Source of the DNA: Bacillus mycoides
GTDB taxonomy: Bacteria; Bacillota; Bacilli; Bacillales; Bacillaceae_G
DNA length: 58,666 bases
NCBI RefSeq assembly: GCF_001757995.1
Contig: NZ_LXLV01000003.1
Location: 1 to 58,666, forward strand
Reading direction: 5' to 3'
Shown: positions 10,391 to 18,651 of the stretch, in pieces
Position numbering within the stretch: the stretch's first letter is position 1
Layout of the letters: every line of letters begins with the position of its first letter
Position numbers and translations under genes: made by a program
Notes under the pieces: generated by a model
Database searches by the model: none
Told to the model about the DNA's origin: nothing
Seen by the model: only the letters and a program-made list of their open reading frames with translations

Positions 10391-11848
10391 ATGGAAAAGC
10401 AAGTGAGAGTGCGCTATGCGCCAAGTCCAACAGGACACTTACATATCGGAAATGCGCGTACGGCATTATTTAATTATTTATTTGCTCGTCATCAAGATGG
10501 TAAGTTTATTATTCGTATTGAAGATACTGATGTGAAACGTAATGTTGCTGGTGGAGAAGAAAGCCAATTAAAATACTTGAAATGGCTCGGTATGGACTGG
10601 GATGAAGGTGTTGATGTTGGTGGTGAATTTGGACCATATCGTCAAACAGAGCGTTTAGATATTTATAAAAAATTATATGAAGATTTATTAGAGCGTGATT
10701 TAGCTTACAAATGTTATATGACAGAAGAAGAGCTAGAGGCAGAGCGTGAAGGTCAAATCGCTCGTGGTGAAACACCGCGTTATGCAGGAAACCACCGTGA
10801 TTTAACTGAGGAGCAAATTAAAGGATTTGAGGCTGAAGGCCGTATTCCAAGTATTCGCTTCCGTGTGCCGGCTGATAGCGACTACACGTTTAAAGATATC
10901 GTAAAAGATGAAGTTGCATTCCATTCAAATGATTTTGGTGATTTCGTTATCGTGAAAAAAGATGGAATTCCAACTTATAACTTTGCGGTAGCAGTAGATG
11001 ATCACTTAATGGAGATTACACACGTACTTCGTGGTGATGATCATATTTCAAACACGCCAAAACAAATGATGATTTATGAAGCTTTCGGTTGGGATATTCC
11101 GCAGTTCGGTCATATGACTTTAATTGTAAACGAAAGCCGTAAAAAGCTAAGTAAGCGTGACGAATCTATTATTCAATTTATTGAGCAATATAAAGATCTT
11201 GGATATCTTCCAGAAGCAATCTTTAACTTTATTGCATTACTAGGTTGGTCACCAGTAGGTGAAGAAGAAATCTTCTCTCAAGATGAGTTTATCAAAATGT
11301 TTGATGCAGCTCGTTTATCAAAATCACCTGCATTATTTGATTCTCAAAAACTAAAATGGATGAACAACCAATATATGAAAAAACAAGATTTAGATACGGT
11401 TGTTGAACTAAGCTTACCGCATTTAGTGAAAGCGGGTCGCGTGGGTGAAAACTTAAGCGAACAAGAACAAGCTTGGGTTCGTGATGTAATTGCTTTATAT
11501 CATGACCAAATGAGCTTTGGAGCTGAAATTGTAGAGCTTTCTGAAATGTTCTTTAAAGATCATGTTGATCATGAAGAAGAAGGACAAGAAGTATTGGAAG
11601 GTGAACAAGTACCTGAAGTACTTCGTGCATTTGCCGATCAATTAGAAGCTTTAGAAGCAATGGAGCCAGCGGCAGTTAAGGCGGCTATTAAAGCAGTTCA
11701 AAAGGAAACAGGACATAAAGGTAAAAACCTATTTATGCCAATCCGTGTTGCTACTACTGGACAAACGCATGGTCCAGAGCTTCCTAACGCTATTGCTCTT
11801 CTTGGAAAAGAAAAAGTTTTAAATCGTATTCAAAAAGTAATTGGTTAA
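10391..11848 (+). CDS. gltX: Glutamyl-tRNA synthetase
   Basis: A 485-residue class I synthetase with the HIGH-type motif HIGN (18-21) after YAPSPTGHL and the KMSKS-type loop KLSKR (252-256). In Bacillus the single enzyme is non-discriminating and also charges tRNA-Gln with Glu for GatCAB amidation; that is family knowledge. I choose the ATG at 10391 (TTGGAAGGTG ribosome site, [15 protein letters not shown]) rather than the open extension from 10358. No terminator separates it from the promoter of the cys T-box, whose -35 overlaps the gltX stop. Confidence 0.97.
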   Translation: MEKQVRVRYAPSPTGHLHIGNARTALFNYLFARHQDGKFIIRIEDTDVKRNVAGGEESQLKYLKWLGMDWDEGVDVGGEFGPYRQTERLDIYKKLYEDLLERDLAYKCYMTEEELEAEREGQIARGETPRYAGNHRDLTEEQIKGFEAEGRIPSIRFRVPADSDYTFKDIVKDEVAFHSNDFGDFVIVKKDGIPTYNFAVAVDDHLMEITHVLRGDDHISNTPKQMMIYEAFGWDIPQFGHMTLIVNESRKKLSKRDESIIQFIEQYKDLGYLPEAIFNFIALLGWSPVGEEEIFSQDEFIKMFDAARLSKSPALFDSQKLKWMNNQYMKKQDLDTVVELSLPHLVKAGRVGENLSEQEQAWVRDVIALYHDQMSFGAEIVELSEMFFKDHVDHEEEGQEVLEGEQVPEVLRAFADQLEALEAMEPAAVKAAIKAVQKETGHKGKNLFMPIRVATTGQTHGPELPNAIALLGKEKVLNRIQKVIG

Positions 11849-11873
11849 CATTTTCTAGGTTTAGCAATATAAT
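11845..11873 (+). promoter_or_regulatory. promoter of the cysE-cysS T-box transcript
   Basis: TTAACA (11845-11850), 17-bp spacer, perfect TATAAT (11868-11873). The -35 overlaps the gltX stop codon. Confidence 0.7.
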
Positions 11874-11892
11874 AAGTATACCTAAAATCTAA

Positions 11893-12166
11893 TAAGGAAA
11901 AGCGACGAGAAGGAGAAGTAGAAAATCAGGCTTTTTACAGAGAGAACCACCCTTAGGCTGGAAGTGGTTTATAAGCGGATTTTTGAAATGCCCCTTCGAG
12001 TCTTCTGTTGAACAGCGAAGCATTTCGCGGAACGTCTTAGGGCGCAAAGTAAACAGAAGCGGTGTAAACCGTTATCATGGATGAGTTTGAGGCTTCTTTA
12101 GCCTAAACAGAGTGGAACCGCGCTTATAAGGCGTCTCTGTCTATATGACAGAGGCGTCTTTTTTTT
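11893..12166 (+). promoter_or_regulatory. T-box riboswitch (cysteine)
   Basis: A ~270-nt leader with the T-box sequence AGAGTGGAACCGCG at 12109-12122, a stem I region from about 11897 and the terminator 12128-12166 that competes with the antiterminator. TGC at 11989-11991, within TTTGAAATGCCCC, is the likely specifier codon for cysteine, which agrees with the downstream cysE and cysS genes. Uncharged tRNA-Cys should stabilise the antiterminator and turn the operon on. Ends of stem I are approximate. Confidence 0.92.
12128..12166 (+). terminator. T-box attenuator terminator
   Basis: AAGGCGTCTCTGTC (12128-12141) pairs with GACAGAGGCGTCTT (12147-12160) through 14 pairs with two G-U wobbles, followed by a run of T. 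It forms when tRNA-Cys is charged. Confidence 0.9.
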
Positions 12167-12288
12167 ATACCATGTAAATGGGTGTGAGTATAAGTTTTAT
12201 CCCCTTGTATAAAGATTTAGGGGTAAGTGGGGAGTTAGGGGATTTAGTTCACTCGAAAAAAGCAGCCCATAAAGGGGAGGGAACATCG

Positions 12289-12954
12289 ATGTTTAAGAGG
12301 CTTCGGGAAGATATTGAAGTCGTTTTTGAACAGGATCCAGCGGCACGAAGTTATTTCGAAGTCATTTTAACTTACTCTGGATTACATGCAGTTTGGGCCC
12401 ATCGAATTGCACATGCTTTTTATAAAAGGAATTTTTTCTTTATGGCACGTTGGATTTCGCAGGTTAGTCGTTTTTTTACTGGCATTGAGATTCATCCAGG
12501 AGCAACTATTGGTCGTCGTTTTTTCATTGATCATGGAATGGGGATTGTAATTGGAGAAACGTGTGAAATTGGAGAAAACGTAACAATTTATCAAGGTGTC
12601 ACATTAGGTGGTACAGGTAAAGAAAAAGGAAAGAGGCACCCTACAATTCAGGATAATGTATTAATTGCAACAGGTGCTAAAGTACTAGGTTCTATTACTA
12701 TTGGAGAGAACTCTAAAATAGGAGCAGGATCTGTCGTGTTAAAGGAAGTTCCTGCGCATTCTACAGTTGTAGGTATACCTGGCCGAGTCGTTATTCAAAA
12801 TGGAGTAAAGATTGGTCAAGAATTAAATCATTCTGATCTTCCGGATCCGATTTTCGATAAATTAAAGGTTATGGAAGCAGAACTTGATAAAATGAGAAAG
12901 CAACTCGAAGTGAAGGTAGAAAGGAAGGATAAAAATGACTATTCACATTTATAA
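12289..12954 (+). CDS. cysE: Serine O-acetyltransferase
   Basis: A 221-residue enzyme that acetylates serine with acetyl-CoA, the first step of cysteine synthesis. The N-terminal helical domain leads into a left-handed beta-helix of hexapeptide repeats (about 70-190), with the conserved [21 protein letters not shown] and GVTLGGTG segments. I place the start at 12289 (ribosome site [20 protein letters not shown]); the frame is open from 12178 but those 37 codons look like leader. It overlaps cysS by 20 nt and is controlled by the upstream T-box. Confidence 0.96.
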   Translation: MFKRLREDIEVVFEQDPAARSYFEVILTYSGLHAVWAHRIAHAFYKRNFFFMARWISQVSRFFTGIEIHPGATIGRRFFIDHGMGIVIGETCEIGENVTIYQGVTLGGTGKEKGKRHPTIQDNVLIATGAKVLGSITIGENSKIGAGSVVLKEVPAHSTVVGIPGRVVIQNGVKIGQELNHSDLPDPIFDKLKVMEAELDKMRKQLEVKVERKDKNDYSHL

Positions 12955-14332
12955 TACGTTAACGCGTCAAAAAGAAGAGTTTATGCCATTAGAAGAAAAT
13001 AAGGTAAAGATGTATGTGTGCGGACCTACAGTGTATAACTACATTCACATTGGGAATGCAAGACCACCTATGGTGTTTGATACAGTACGCCGTTACTTAG
13101 AATATAAAGGATATGATGTGCAGTATGTATCTAACTTTACTGACGTGGATGATAAATTAATTAAGGCGGCAAACGAATTAGGTGAAGATGTGCCAACAAT
13201 TGCAGATCGCTTTGTTGAAGCTTACTTTGAAGATGTCACGGCACTAGGTTGCAAACATGCAACGGTTCATCCACGTGTAACGGAAAATATGGATATCATT
13301 ATTGAATTTATTCAAGAACTTGTGAATAAAGGGTATGCATATGAATCAGAAGGTGATGTGTACTTTAAAACGAAAGAATTCGAAGGTTACGGTAAATTAT
13401 CACATCAGCCGATTGCAGACTTACGTCACGGTGCACGTATTGAAGTAGGAGAAAAGAAACAAGACCCTCTTGACTTTGCTTTATGGAAAGATGCGAAAGA
13501 AGGAGAAATCTTCTGGGAAAGCCCTTGGGGGAAAGGACGCCCAGGGTGGCATATTGAATGCTCAGCAATGGCACGTAAATATTTAGGGGATACAATTGAT
13601 ATTCATGCTGGTGGTCAAGATTTAGCATTTCCTCATCATGAAAATGAAATTGCGCAGTCTGAGGCGTTGACAGGAAAAACATTTGCACGTTATTGGATGC
13701 ATAATGGATATATTAATATTAATAACGAGAAGATGTCTAAGTCGCTTGGAAACTTCATTTTAGTTCACGATATCATTAAACAATATGATCCGCAGTTAAT
13801 CAGGTTCTTTATGCTATCGGTACATTACCGTCACCCAATTAACTTTAGCGAAGATTTATTGCAAAGTACTAATAATGGACTAGAAAGAATTAAAACAGCT
13901 TACGGTAACTTAAAGCATCGTATAGAAAGTAGTACGGATTTAACGGACCATAGTGAAAAATGGTTAGCTGAAATGGAAAAGTTCCAGATTGCATTCGAAG
14001 AAGCGATGGATGATGATTTCAATACGGCTAATGCGATTACTGAATTATATAACGTAGCAAATCACGCAAATCAATATTTGTTAGAAGAACATACTTCTAA
14101 AGTTGTAATTGAAGCGTATGTAAAACAACTTGAAACATTATTTAGTATTTTAGGATTAGAATTAGCACAAGAAGAGTTGCTTGATGAAGAAATTGAAGCA
14201 CTAATCCAAAAGCGTATTGAAGCTCGTCAAAATCGTGACTTCGCATTATCTGATCAAATTCGCGATGATTTAAAAGGAAGTAATATTATTTTAGAAGATA
14301 CCGCTCAAGGTACAAGATGGAAAAGAGGATAA
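12935..14332 (+). CDS. cysS: Cysteinyl-tRNA synthetase
   Basis: A 465-residue class I synthetase. The zinc ligand C29 sits in VCGPTVYN, followed by HIGN (38-41); the WHIECSAM zinc segment and KMSKS (266-270) follow. It charges tRNA-Cys, whose charging level is read by the T-box ahead of cysE. The ATG overlaps the end of cysE, with AAAGGAAGGA as ribosome site, so the two are coupled: one makes cysteine, the other uses it. Confidence 0.98.
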   Translation: MTIHIYNTLTRQKEEFMPLEENKVKMYVCGPTVYNYIHIGNARPPMVFDTVRRYLEYKGYDVQYVSNFTDVDDKLIKAANELGEDVPTIADRFVEAYFEDVTALGCKHATVHPRVTENMDIIIEFIQELVNKGYAYESEGDVYFKTKEFEGYGKLSHQPIADLRHGARIEVGEKKQDPLDFALWKDAKEGEIFWESPWGKGRPGWHIECSAMARKYLGDTIDIHAGGQDLAFPHHENEIAQSEALTGKTFARYWMHNGYININNEKMSKSLGNFILVHDIIKQYDPQLIRFFMLSVHYRHPINFSEDLLQSTNNGLERIKTAYGNLKHRIESSTDLTDHSEKWLAEMEKFQIAFEEAMDDDFNTANAITELYNVANHANQYLLEEHTSKVVIEAYVKQLETLFSILGLELAQEELLDEEIEALIQKRIEARQNRDFALSDQIRDDLKGSNIILEDTAQGTRWKRG

Positions 14333-14334
14333 GA

Positions 14335-14742
14335 ATGATTGATGCAAAGCAATTGAACAGCTTAGCGTTAGCATATATGGGTGATGCGGTATATGAACAA
14401 TATATCCGCTATCACCTCCTTCAAAAAGGGAAAGTTCGCCCTAATCAATTACATCGCTTAGGGACGAGCTTTGTTTCGGCAAAAGCACAGGCGAAAGTTG
14501 TTTATCATTTATTAGAGACGGCATTTTTGACAGAAGAGGAAGAGGCGGTATTAAGAAGAGGGCGTAATGCGAATTCGGGTACTGTTCCGAAAAATACAGA
14601 TGTACAAACATATCGACATAGTACAGCCTTTGAAGCGCTAATCGGTTATCATCACTTGTTGAATAATCGTGAAAGATTGGACGAGATTGTATATAAGGCG
14701 ATTGATGTTTTGGAAGAAAAGGAAGGGAGCACATCATCATGA
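14335..14742 (+). CDS. mrnC: MrnC, mini-ribonuclease III
   Basis: A 135-residue protein made only of an RNase III catalytic domain, with no double-stranded RNA-binding domain. The signature [12 protein letters not shown] (14-25) contains D17 of the active site. The family matures the ends of 23S rRNA in Bacillus. The start at 14335 has AAGAGGA in front and lies 2 nt after cysS; the frame also opens at 14317 inside cysS, which I reject. Its stop overlaps the rlmB start as ATGA. Confidence 0.95.
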   Translation: MIDAKQLNSLALAYMGDAVYEQYIRYHLLQKGKVRPNQLHRLGTSFVSAKAQAKVVYHLLETAFLTEEEEAVLRRGRNANSGTVPKNTDVQTYRHSTAFEALIGYHHLLNNRERLDEIVYKAIDVLEEKEGSTSS

Positions 14743-15482
14743 GTAGTGAATATATTATCGGGCGTAACCCTGTAATTGAAGCTTTAAGAGCGGGGCGAGA
14801 TATTAATAAAATTTTGGTAGCGGAAGGTGCTGCCAAAGGACAAGTGCAGATTGTACTAGCATTAGCAAAAGAGAATAAGGTTATTTTGCAACACGCACCA
14901 AAGAAGAAATTAGATCAATTGGTTGAGGGAAATCATCAAGGTGTAATTGCTCAAGTAGCTGCATATCAATATGCTGAGTTAGAGGATTTGTTTAAATTAG
15001 CAGAAAAACGTAATGAAGATCCGTTCTTCTTAATTTTAGATGAAATTGAAGACCCGCATAACTTAGGTTCTATTATGCGTACTGCGGATGCAACAGGGGC
15101 TCATGGGGTTATTATTCCAAAAAGAAGAGCGGTGGGACTTACAGCGGCAGTTGCGAAAGCGTCGACTGGGGCAATTGAATATATTCCTGTTGCACGTGTA
15201 ACAAATTTATCACGTACAATTGATGAATTAAAAGAACGTGGACTTTGGATTGCTGGTACAGATGCCAAAGGGAAAACAGATTACCGTAATTTAGATGGTA
15301 ATATGCCAATCGGACTAGTAATTGGTAGTGAAGGAAAAGGTATGAGTCGTATTATTGGTGAAAAGTGTGATTTCCTAATTACTTTACCGATGGTCGGTAA
15401 AGTTACATCCTTAAATGCTTCGGTAGCCGCAAGTTTGTTAATGTATGAGGTATATCGTAAACGTCACGAAATTGGTAAATAA
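14739..15482 (+). CDS. rlmB: RlmB-type 23S rRNA 2'-O-ribose methyltransferase (SpoU family)
   Basis: A 247-residue SpoU/TrmH-class knot methyltransferase. An N-terminal L30e-like RNA-binding domain (about 1-75) precedes the three SpoU motifs: the asparagine-bearing [28 protein letters not shown] and [17 protein letters not shown]. By homology it methylates G2251 (E. coli numbering) of 23S rRNA; the exact Bacillus target is inferred. The start overlaps mrnC and uses AGGAAGGGA. Confidence 0.9.
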   Translation: MSSEYIIGRNPVIEALRAGRDINKILVAEGAAKGQVQIVLALAKENKVILQHAPKKKLDQLVEGNHQGVIAQVAAYQYAELEDLFKLAEKRNEDPFFLILDEIEDPHNLGSIMRTADATGAHGVIIPKRRAVGLTAAVAKASTGAIEYIPVARVTNLSRTIDELKERGLWIAGTDAKGKTDYRNLDGNMPIGLVIGSEGKGMSRIIGEKCDFLITLPMVGKVTSLNASVAASLLMYEVYRKRHEIGK

Positions 15483-15485
15483 AAA

Positions 15486-15998
15486 ATGGACGATATTTTA
15501 ATCGTTGACGGTTACAACATTATCGGAGCTTGGGGAGACTTGAAGAAACTGCGGGATGTAGATTTACAATCATCAAGAGACGCACTTATTGATAAGATGG
15601 CGGATTATCAAGGCTATACAGGCACAAAGGTAATGATTGTCTTTGATGCCTATACAGTCTATGGTATTGAAAAAAAGATGAAACAATCGCGGGTGGAAGT
15701 AATATTCACGAGAAAGAATCAAACTGCAGATGAAAAGATAGAACAACTTGCGATTGAGCTTAGAAATATAAATACACAAATATACGTTGCAACTTCGGAT
15801 TATACGGAGCAATGGATTATATTTGCGCAAGGTGCACTTCGAAAATCTGCGCGTGAATTAGAGTTAGAAGTGCAAGCGATGGAACAACAAGTAAGAAGGC
15901 GTACAAAAGACACGAAAGAAAAGCAACCCGCCATGCGAAAGATATTTAGTGAAGATATTACAGAAAAATTAGAAAAATTAAGAAGAGGAGAGCGTTGA
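15486..15998 (+). CDS. rae1: Rae1 (YacP), ribosome-associated NYN/PIN endoribonuclease
   Basis: A 170-residue NYN-domain protein beginning DDILIVDGYNIIGAW, with conserved aspartates at residues 2-8 and FDAYTVYG and ATSDYTEQW further on. B. subtilis YacP/Rae1 cleaves mRNA in the ribosomal A site. The start is 3 nt after rlmB with no clear ribosome site, suggesting reinitiation after rlmB. A sigma-A promoter for sigH starts 5 nt after its stop. Confidence 0.9.
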   Translation: MDDILIVDGYNIIGAWGDLKKLRDVDLQSSRDALIDKMADYQGYTGTKVMIVFDAYTVYGIEKKMKQSRVEVIFTRKNQTADEKIEQLAIELRNINTQIYVATSDYTEQWIIFAQGALRKSARELELEVQAMEQQVRRRTKDTKEKQPAMRKIFSEDITEKLEKLRRGER

Positions 15999-16002
15999 AG
16001 CA

Positions 16003-16032
16003 TTGACGCTCTTTATCTTTTTACTGTATAAT
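16003..16032 (+). promoter_or_regulatory. sigma-A promoter of sigH
   Basis: TTGACG (16003-16008), 18-bp spacer, TATAAT (16027-16032). In B. subtilis this promoter is repressed by AbrB; whether that applies here cannot be read from the sequence. Confidence 0.75.
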
Positions 16033-16065
16033 ATTGCTAAATATATAGCGGTCGGAGGGATCAAG

Positions 16066-16725
16066 GTGGAAGCAGGCTTCGTAAGTGTAGGCGACGTTAC
16101 ATTTCGTGATTTAGAGGATGAGGCAATCGTTGAGTTAGTTCGAAAAGGTAATACTGACGCTCTAGAATATTTAATTCACAAATATAAGAACTTTGTTCGC
16201 GCGAAATCAAGATCTTATTTCTTGGTGGGTGCCGATCGAGAAGATATTGTTCAAGAAGGCATGATTGGATTGTTTAAAGCCATTCGTGATTATAAAGGGG
16301 ACAAGCTGTCTTCGTTCAAAGCATTTGCTGAACTGTGTATCACTCGACAAATTATTACCGCTATTAAAACAGCAACAAGGCAAAAGCATATTCCATTAAA
16401 TTCGTATGTGTCTTTAGACAAGCCAATTTACGATGAGGAATCTGATCGAACACTATTAGATGTTATTTCGGAATCGAAAGTAACTGATCCAGAAGAGATG
16501 ATTATAAGTCAGGAAGAATATACAGACATAGAATCGAAAATATCTGAATTATTAAGCGATTTAGAAAGAAAAGTGCTCTCTTTATACTTAGATGGTCGTT
16601 CCTATCAAGAAATTTCAGAACAGTTAAACAGGCATGTGAAATCTATTGATAACGCATTACAGCGTGTAAAAAGGAAATTAGAAAGATATATGGAGATGAG
16701 AGAGAGTACAACTTTAAATTCATAG
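16066..16725 (+). CDS. sigH: Sigma-H, RNA polymerase sigma factor for transition-state and sporulation genes
   Basis: A 219-residue sigma-70 family protein. Region 2 contains RSYFLVGADREDIVQEG, and region 4 contains the helix-turn-helix GRSYQEISEQLNRHVKSIDNA near the C-terminus. It directs early stationary-phase and sporulation transcription. I choose the GTG at 16066, preceded by GGAGGGA at 5 nt; the frame opens at 16003 but the extra residues overlap the promoter. A terminator follows the stop. Confidence 0.95.
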   Translation: MEAGFVSVGDVTFRDLEDEAIVELVRKGNTDALEYLIHKYKNFVRAKSRSYFLVGADREDIVQEGMIGLFKAIRDYKGDKLSSFKAFAELCITRQIITAIKTATRQKHIPLNSYVSLDKPIYDEESDRTLLDVISESKVTDPEEMIISQEEYTDIESKISELLSDLERKVLSLYLDGRSYQEISEQLNRHVKSIDNALQRVKRKLERYMEMRESTTLNS

Positions 16726-16734
16726 CAAGTGCCG

Positions 16735-16766
16735 CAGGTGTAAAATAATTCACCTGTTTTCTTTTT
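16735..16766 (+). terminator. sigH terminator
   Basis: CAGGTG (16735-16740) pairs with CACCTG (16751-16756), followed by TTTTCTTTTT. Confidence 0.75.
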
Positions 16767-16790
16767 GCGAAGAGAGTGAAAGTCATGACA

Positions 16791-16820
16791 TTGACATTGT
16801 CTTTTGTTGTATGATACATT
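16791..16820 (+). promoter_or_regulatory. promoter of rpmG-secE
   Basis: Perfect TTGACA (16791-16796) with a weaker -10, TACATT at 18-bp spacing (16815-16820), 34 bp before rpmG. Confidence 0.55.
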
Positions 16821-16853
16821 TTTAGGGACAATGTTACAAGGTTGGTGTAACTA

Positions 16854-17000
16854 ATGAGGAAAAAAGTTGTACTCTCATGTGAAGAGTGTAAAAATCGAAA
16901 CTACTCTACGATGAAAGATACGAGCTCAGTAGAGCGACTTGAGATAAAGAAGTTTTGTAAAACATGCAATAAGCATACAGTTCACAAAGAAACAAAATAA
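16854..17000 (+). CDS. rpmG: Ribosomal protein bL33 (zinc-binding form)
   Basis: A 48-residue protein. Two CxxC pairs (C9/C12 and C35/C38) mark it as the zinc-binding form, as opposed to the cysteine-free paralogue made under zinc limitation. It is located between sigH and secE as in other Bacilli. The start follows AAGGTTGG at 12 nt. It forms part of the 50S subunit near the E site. Confidence 0.95.
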   Translation: MRKKVVLSCEECKNRNYSTMKDTSSVERLEIKKFCKTCNKHTVHKETK

Positions 17001-17032
17001 ATAATTGAAATAATACACTGGAGGTCCCGTAG

Positions 17033-17212
17033 ATGCGTTTAACGAACTTTTTCGGCGATGTAGGTCGCGAAATGAAAAAAGTAAGTTGGCCTAAAAAAGA
17101 TGAATTACTCCGCTCAACAACGACTGTTATCGCGACAGTTGTGTTCTTTGCGATTTTCTTCGCAGTGGTTGATATGGGCATTTCTTCTTTAATTCGGTTA
17201 ATTCTTGGTTAA
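17033..17212 (+). CDS. secE: SecE, preprotein translocase subunit
   Basis: A 59-residue single-span protein. The amphipathic N-terminus FFGDVGREMKKVSWPKKDEL carries the VSWP signature, followed by one membrane helix (about residues 31-52). It clamps SecY in the SecYEG channel; secY is found at 43226. The start has GGAGGTCCC in front. A terminator-like hairpin and a possible new promoter separate it from nusG. Confidence 0.96.
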   Translation: MRLTNFFGDVGREMKKVSWPKKDELLRSTTTVIATVVFFAIFFAVVDMGISSLIRLILG

Positions 17213-17215
17213 TTC

Positions 17216-17246
17216 TTGAATAAGAAGCACTTATCCATGATATAAT
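17216..17246 (+). promoter_or_regulatory. possible promoter for nusG
   Basis: TTGAAT (17216-17221) and a perfect TATAAT (17241-17246), but the 19-bp spacer is long. It would place a transcript start just ahead of the hairpin at 17267, making that hairpin an attenuator for nusG. Confidence 0.4.
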
Positions 17247-17266
17247 GTTATTTATAAGAACTGTGT

Positions 17267-17290
17267 AAAAGCCCGGTGAACGGGTTTTTT
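17267..17290 (+). terminator. terminator or attenuator between secE and nusG
   Basis: AAAAGCCCG (17267-17275) pairs with CGGGTTTTT (17281-17289) with one G-U pair, loop GTGAA, followed by T. It is well formed; read-through is needed if nusG is also transcribed from the rpmG promoter. Confidence 0.8.
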
Positions 17291-17343
17291 CATTTGCGCA
17301 AAAAAATGTACGTCAGGGAGGGAAGGACGCTCGTCCTAAATGA

Positions 17344-17877
17344 ATGGAAAAAAGTTGGTATGTTGTCCATACTTATTCTGGATATGAAAATAAAGTAAAA
17401 GCAAACCTAGAGAAACGTGTAGAATCAATGGGTATGCAAGATAAAATTTTCCGTGTTGTTGTCCCGGAAGAAGTAGAAGTAGAAATGAAAAATGGTAAAG
17501 AAAAAATAACGAAAAGAAAAGTGTTCCCAGGTTACGTATTAGTAGAACTAATCATGACTGACGATTCTTGGTATGTTGTTCGTAATACGCCAGGTGTAAC
17601 AGGCTTTGTCGGTTCTTCTGGTTCAGGATCTAAACCATCGCCTCTATTAGAAGAGGAAGTTGTTACCATCATGAAGCATATGGGAATGGACAATGAAGTG
17701 GTTGATTTCGAATTTGAACTTCATGAAACAGTGCGTGTAAATGAGGGGCCATTCGCGGATTATACAGGTGCGATTGAAGAAATTGATGTGGAAAAGAAAA
17801 AAGTTAGCGTGCTTGTAGACATGTTCGGTCGGGAGACTCCGGTTGAACTTGATTTCCATCAAATTGAAAAATTATAA
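17344..17877 (+). CDS. nusG: NusG, transcription elongation and pausing factor
   Basis: A 177-residue NusG with the N-terminal NGN domain (WYVVHTYSGYENKVKANL, 5-22; the VFPGYVLVE strand) and a C-terminal KOW domain (GPFADYTGAIEEID, about 137-150). It binds RNA polymerase and modulates pausing, Rho action and coupling to ribosomes. The ATG at 17344 is the only plausible start, since an in-frame TGA lies immediately before it. The Shine-Dalgarno sequence GGGAGGGA is about 20 nt upstream with a small hairpin between, which is unusual (see findings). Confidence 0.97.
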   Translation: MEKSWYVVHTYSGYENKVKANLEKRVESMGMQDKIFRVVVPEEVEVEMKNGKEKITKRKVFPGYVLVELIMTDDSWYVVRNTPGVTGFVGSSGSGSKPSPLLEEEVVTIMKHMGMDNEVVDFEFELHETVRVNEGPFADYTGAIEEIDVEKKKVSVLVDMFGRETPVELDFHQIEKL

Positions 17878-17885
17878 AATGAAAC

Positions 17886-17912
17886 TTGAAATGAATTGTA
17901 AAAAGTGATAAT
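17886..17912 (+). promoter_or_regulatory. possible upstream promoter of rplK
   Basis: TTGAAA (17886-17891) and GATAAT (17907-17912) with a short 15-bp spacer. It would drive a leader containing the hairpin at 17928. Weak call. Confidence 0.3.
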
Positions 17913-17927
17913 ATCTTTTAAGTCAGT

Positions 17928-17954
17928 ACGTCTTCGGTAACGGAGACGTTTTTT
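17928..17954 (+). terminator. terminator between nusG and rplK
   Basis: ACGTCTTCG (17928-17936), loop GTAA, CGGAGACGT (17941-17949) with one G-U pair, then a T run. It may end the nusG transcript or act as an attenuator for rplK. Confidence 0.85.
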
Positions 17955-17982
17955 GAAAAAGATTTTATCATTATGATAAAAT
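17953..17982 (+). promoter_or_regulatory. candidate rplK promoter overlapping a perfect dyad
   Basis: TTGAAA (17953-17958), 18-bp spacer, TAAAAT (17977-17982). The spacer and -10 are part of the dyad ATTTTATCA-TTA-TGATAAAAT (17962-17982), which could be an operator or simply A+T-rich promoter sequence. Confidence 0.45.
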
Positions 17983-18045
17983 ATGAAGTGGGAGGGCAAA
18001 TCACTGCCCAATTGACCACATCACGGACTTAAGGAGGTGTGTCTC

Positions 18046-18471
18046 GTGGCTAAAAAGGTAATTAAAATGGTAAAACTTCAGATTCCTGCAGGTAAAGCTA
18101 ATCCAGCTCCGCCGGTTGGTCCAGCATTAGGACAAGCAGGTGTTAACATCATGGGCTTCTGTAAAGAGTTTAACGCTCGTACAGCTGATCAAGCTGGTCT
18201 TATCATCCCTGTTGAAATTACGGTATTTGAGGACCGTTCATTCACTTTCATTACTAAAACTCCTCCTGCTGCTGTTCTTCTTAAGAAAGTAGCTGGTATT
18301 GAGTCTGGTTCTGGTGAACCAAACCGTAATAAAGTGGCAACTGTTAAGCGTGATAAAGTACGCGAAATCGCTGAAACTAAAATGCCTGACCTAAACGCTG
18401 CTAGCGTAGAAGCTGCAATGCGTATGGTTGAAGGTACTGCGCGCAGTATGGGCATCGTTATCGAAGACTAA
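18046..18471 (+). CDS. rplK: Ribosomal protein uL11
   Basis: A 141-residue protein of the GTPase-associated centre with the signature [24 protein letters not shown] in the N-terminal domain and the rRNA-binding C-terminal domain (about 75-141). It helps factor-dependent GTPase stimulation and is required for the RelA response. The GTG at 18046 follows AAGGAGGTG; the ATG frame opening at 18037 overlaps that ribosome site and is rejected. rplA follows after a 180-bp structured spacer. Confidence 0.97.
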
Positions 18472-18483
18472 TTCGATTTGTTT

Positions 18484-18651
18484 TTTGTAAAAAAGGTTGC
18501 GGGTCTGGAATTCCAATTCGCAACCTTTATTATCGTAAATGATTATCATTTTTAAATAAATGGATGGGCGCACATCCTCGGGGGTTCCCGGAATGAAGGC
18601 GTAAACGTGGGAGGTTATTCCGCTAAAACCACATTCAAGGAGGAAACAAAC
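18484..18651 (+). promoter_or_regulatory. structured spacer ahead of rplA, candidate L1 leader
   Basis: Four stems are visible. AAAGGTTGCG (18492-18501) pairs with CGCAACCTTT (18519-18528) without a T run after it. GGATG (18562-18566) pairs with CATCC (18573-18577). CGGG (18579-18582) pairs with CCCG (18587-18590). CGGAAT (about 18589-18594) pairs with ATTCCG (18617-18622) and competes with the third. Autogenous control by L1 is known in other bacteria; its presence here is inferred. Confidence 0.4.

Noticed and set aside
12178-12288. In-frame extension of cysE by 37 codons
   Set aside because: No ribosome site precedes the ATG at 12178, the residues do not resemble CysE, and the ATG at 12289 has an excellent AAGGGGAGGG.
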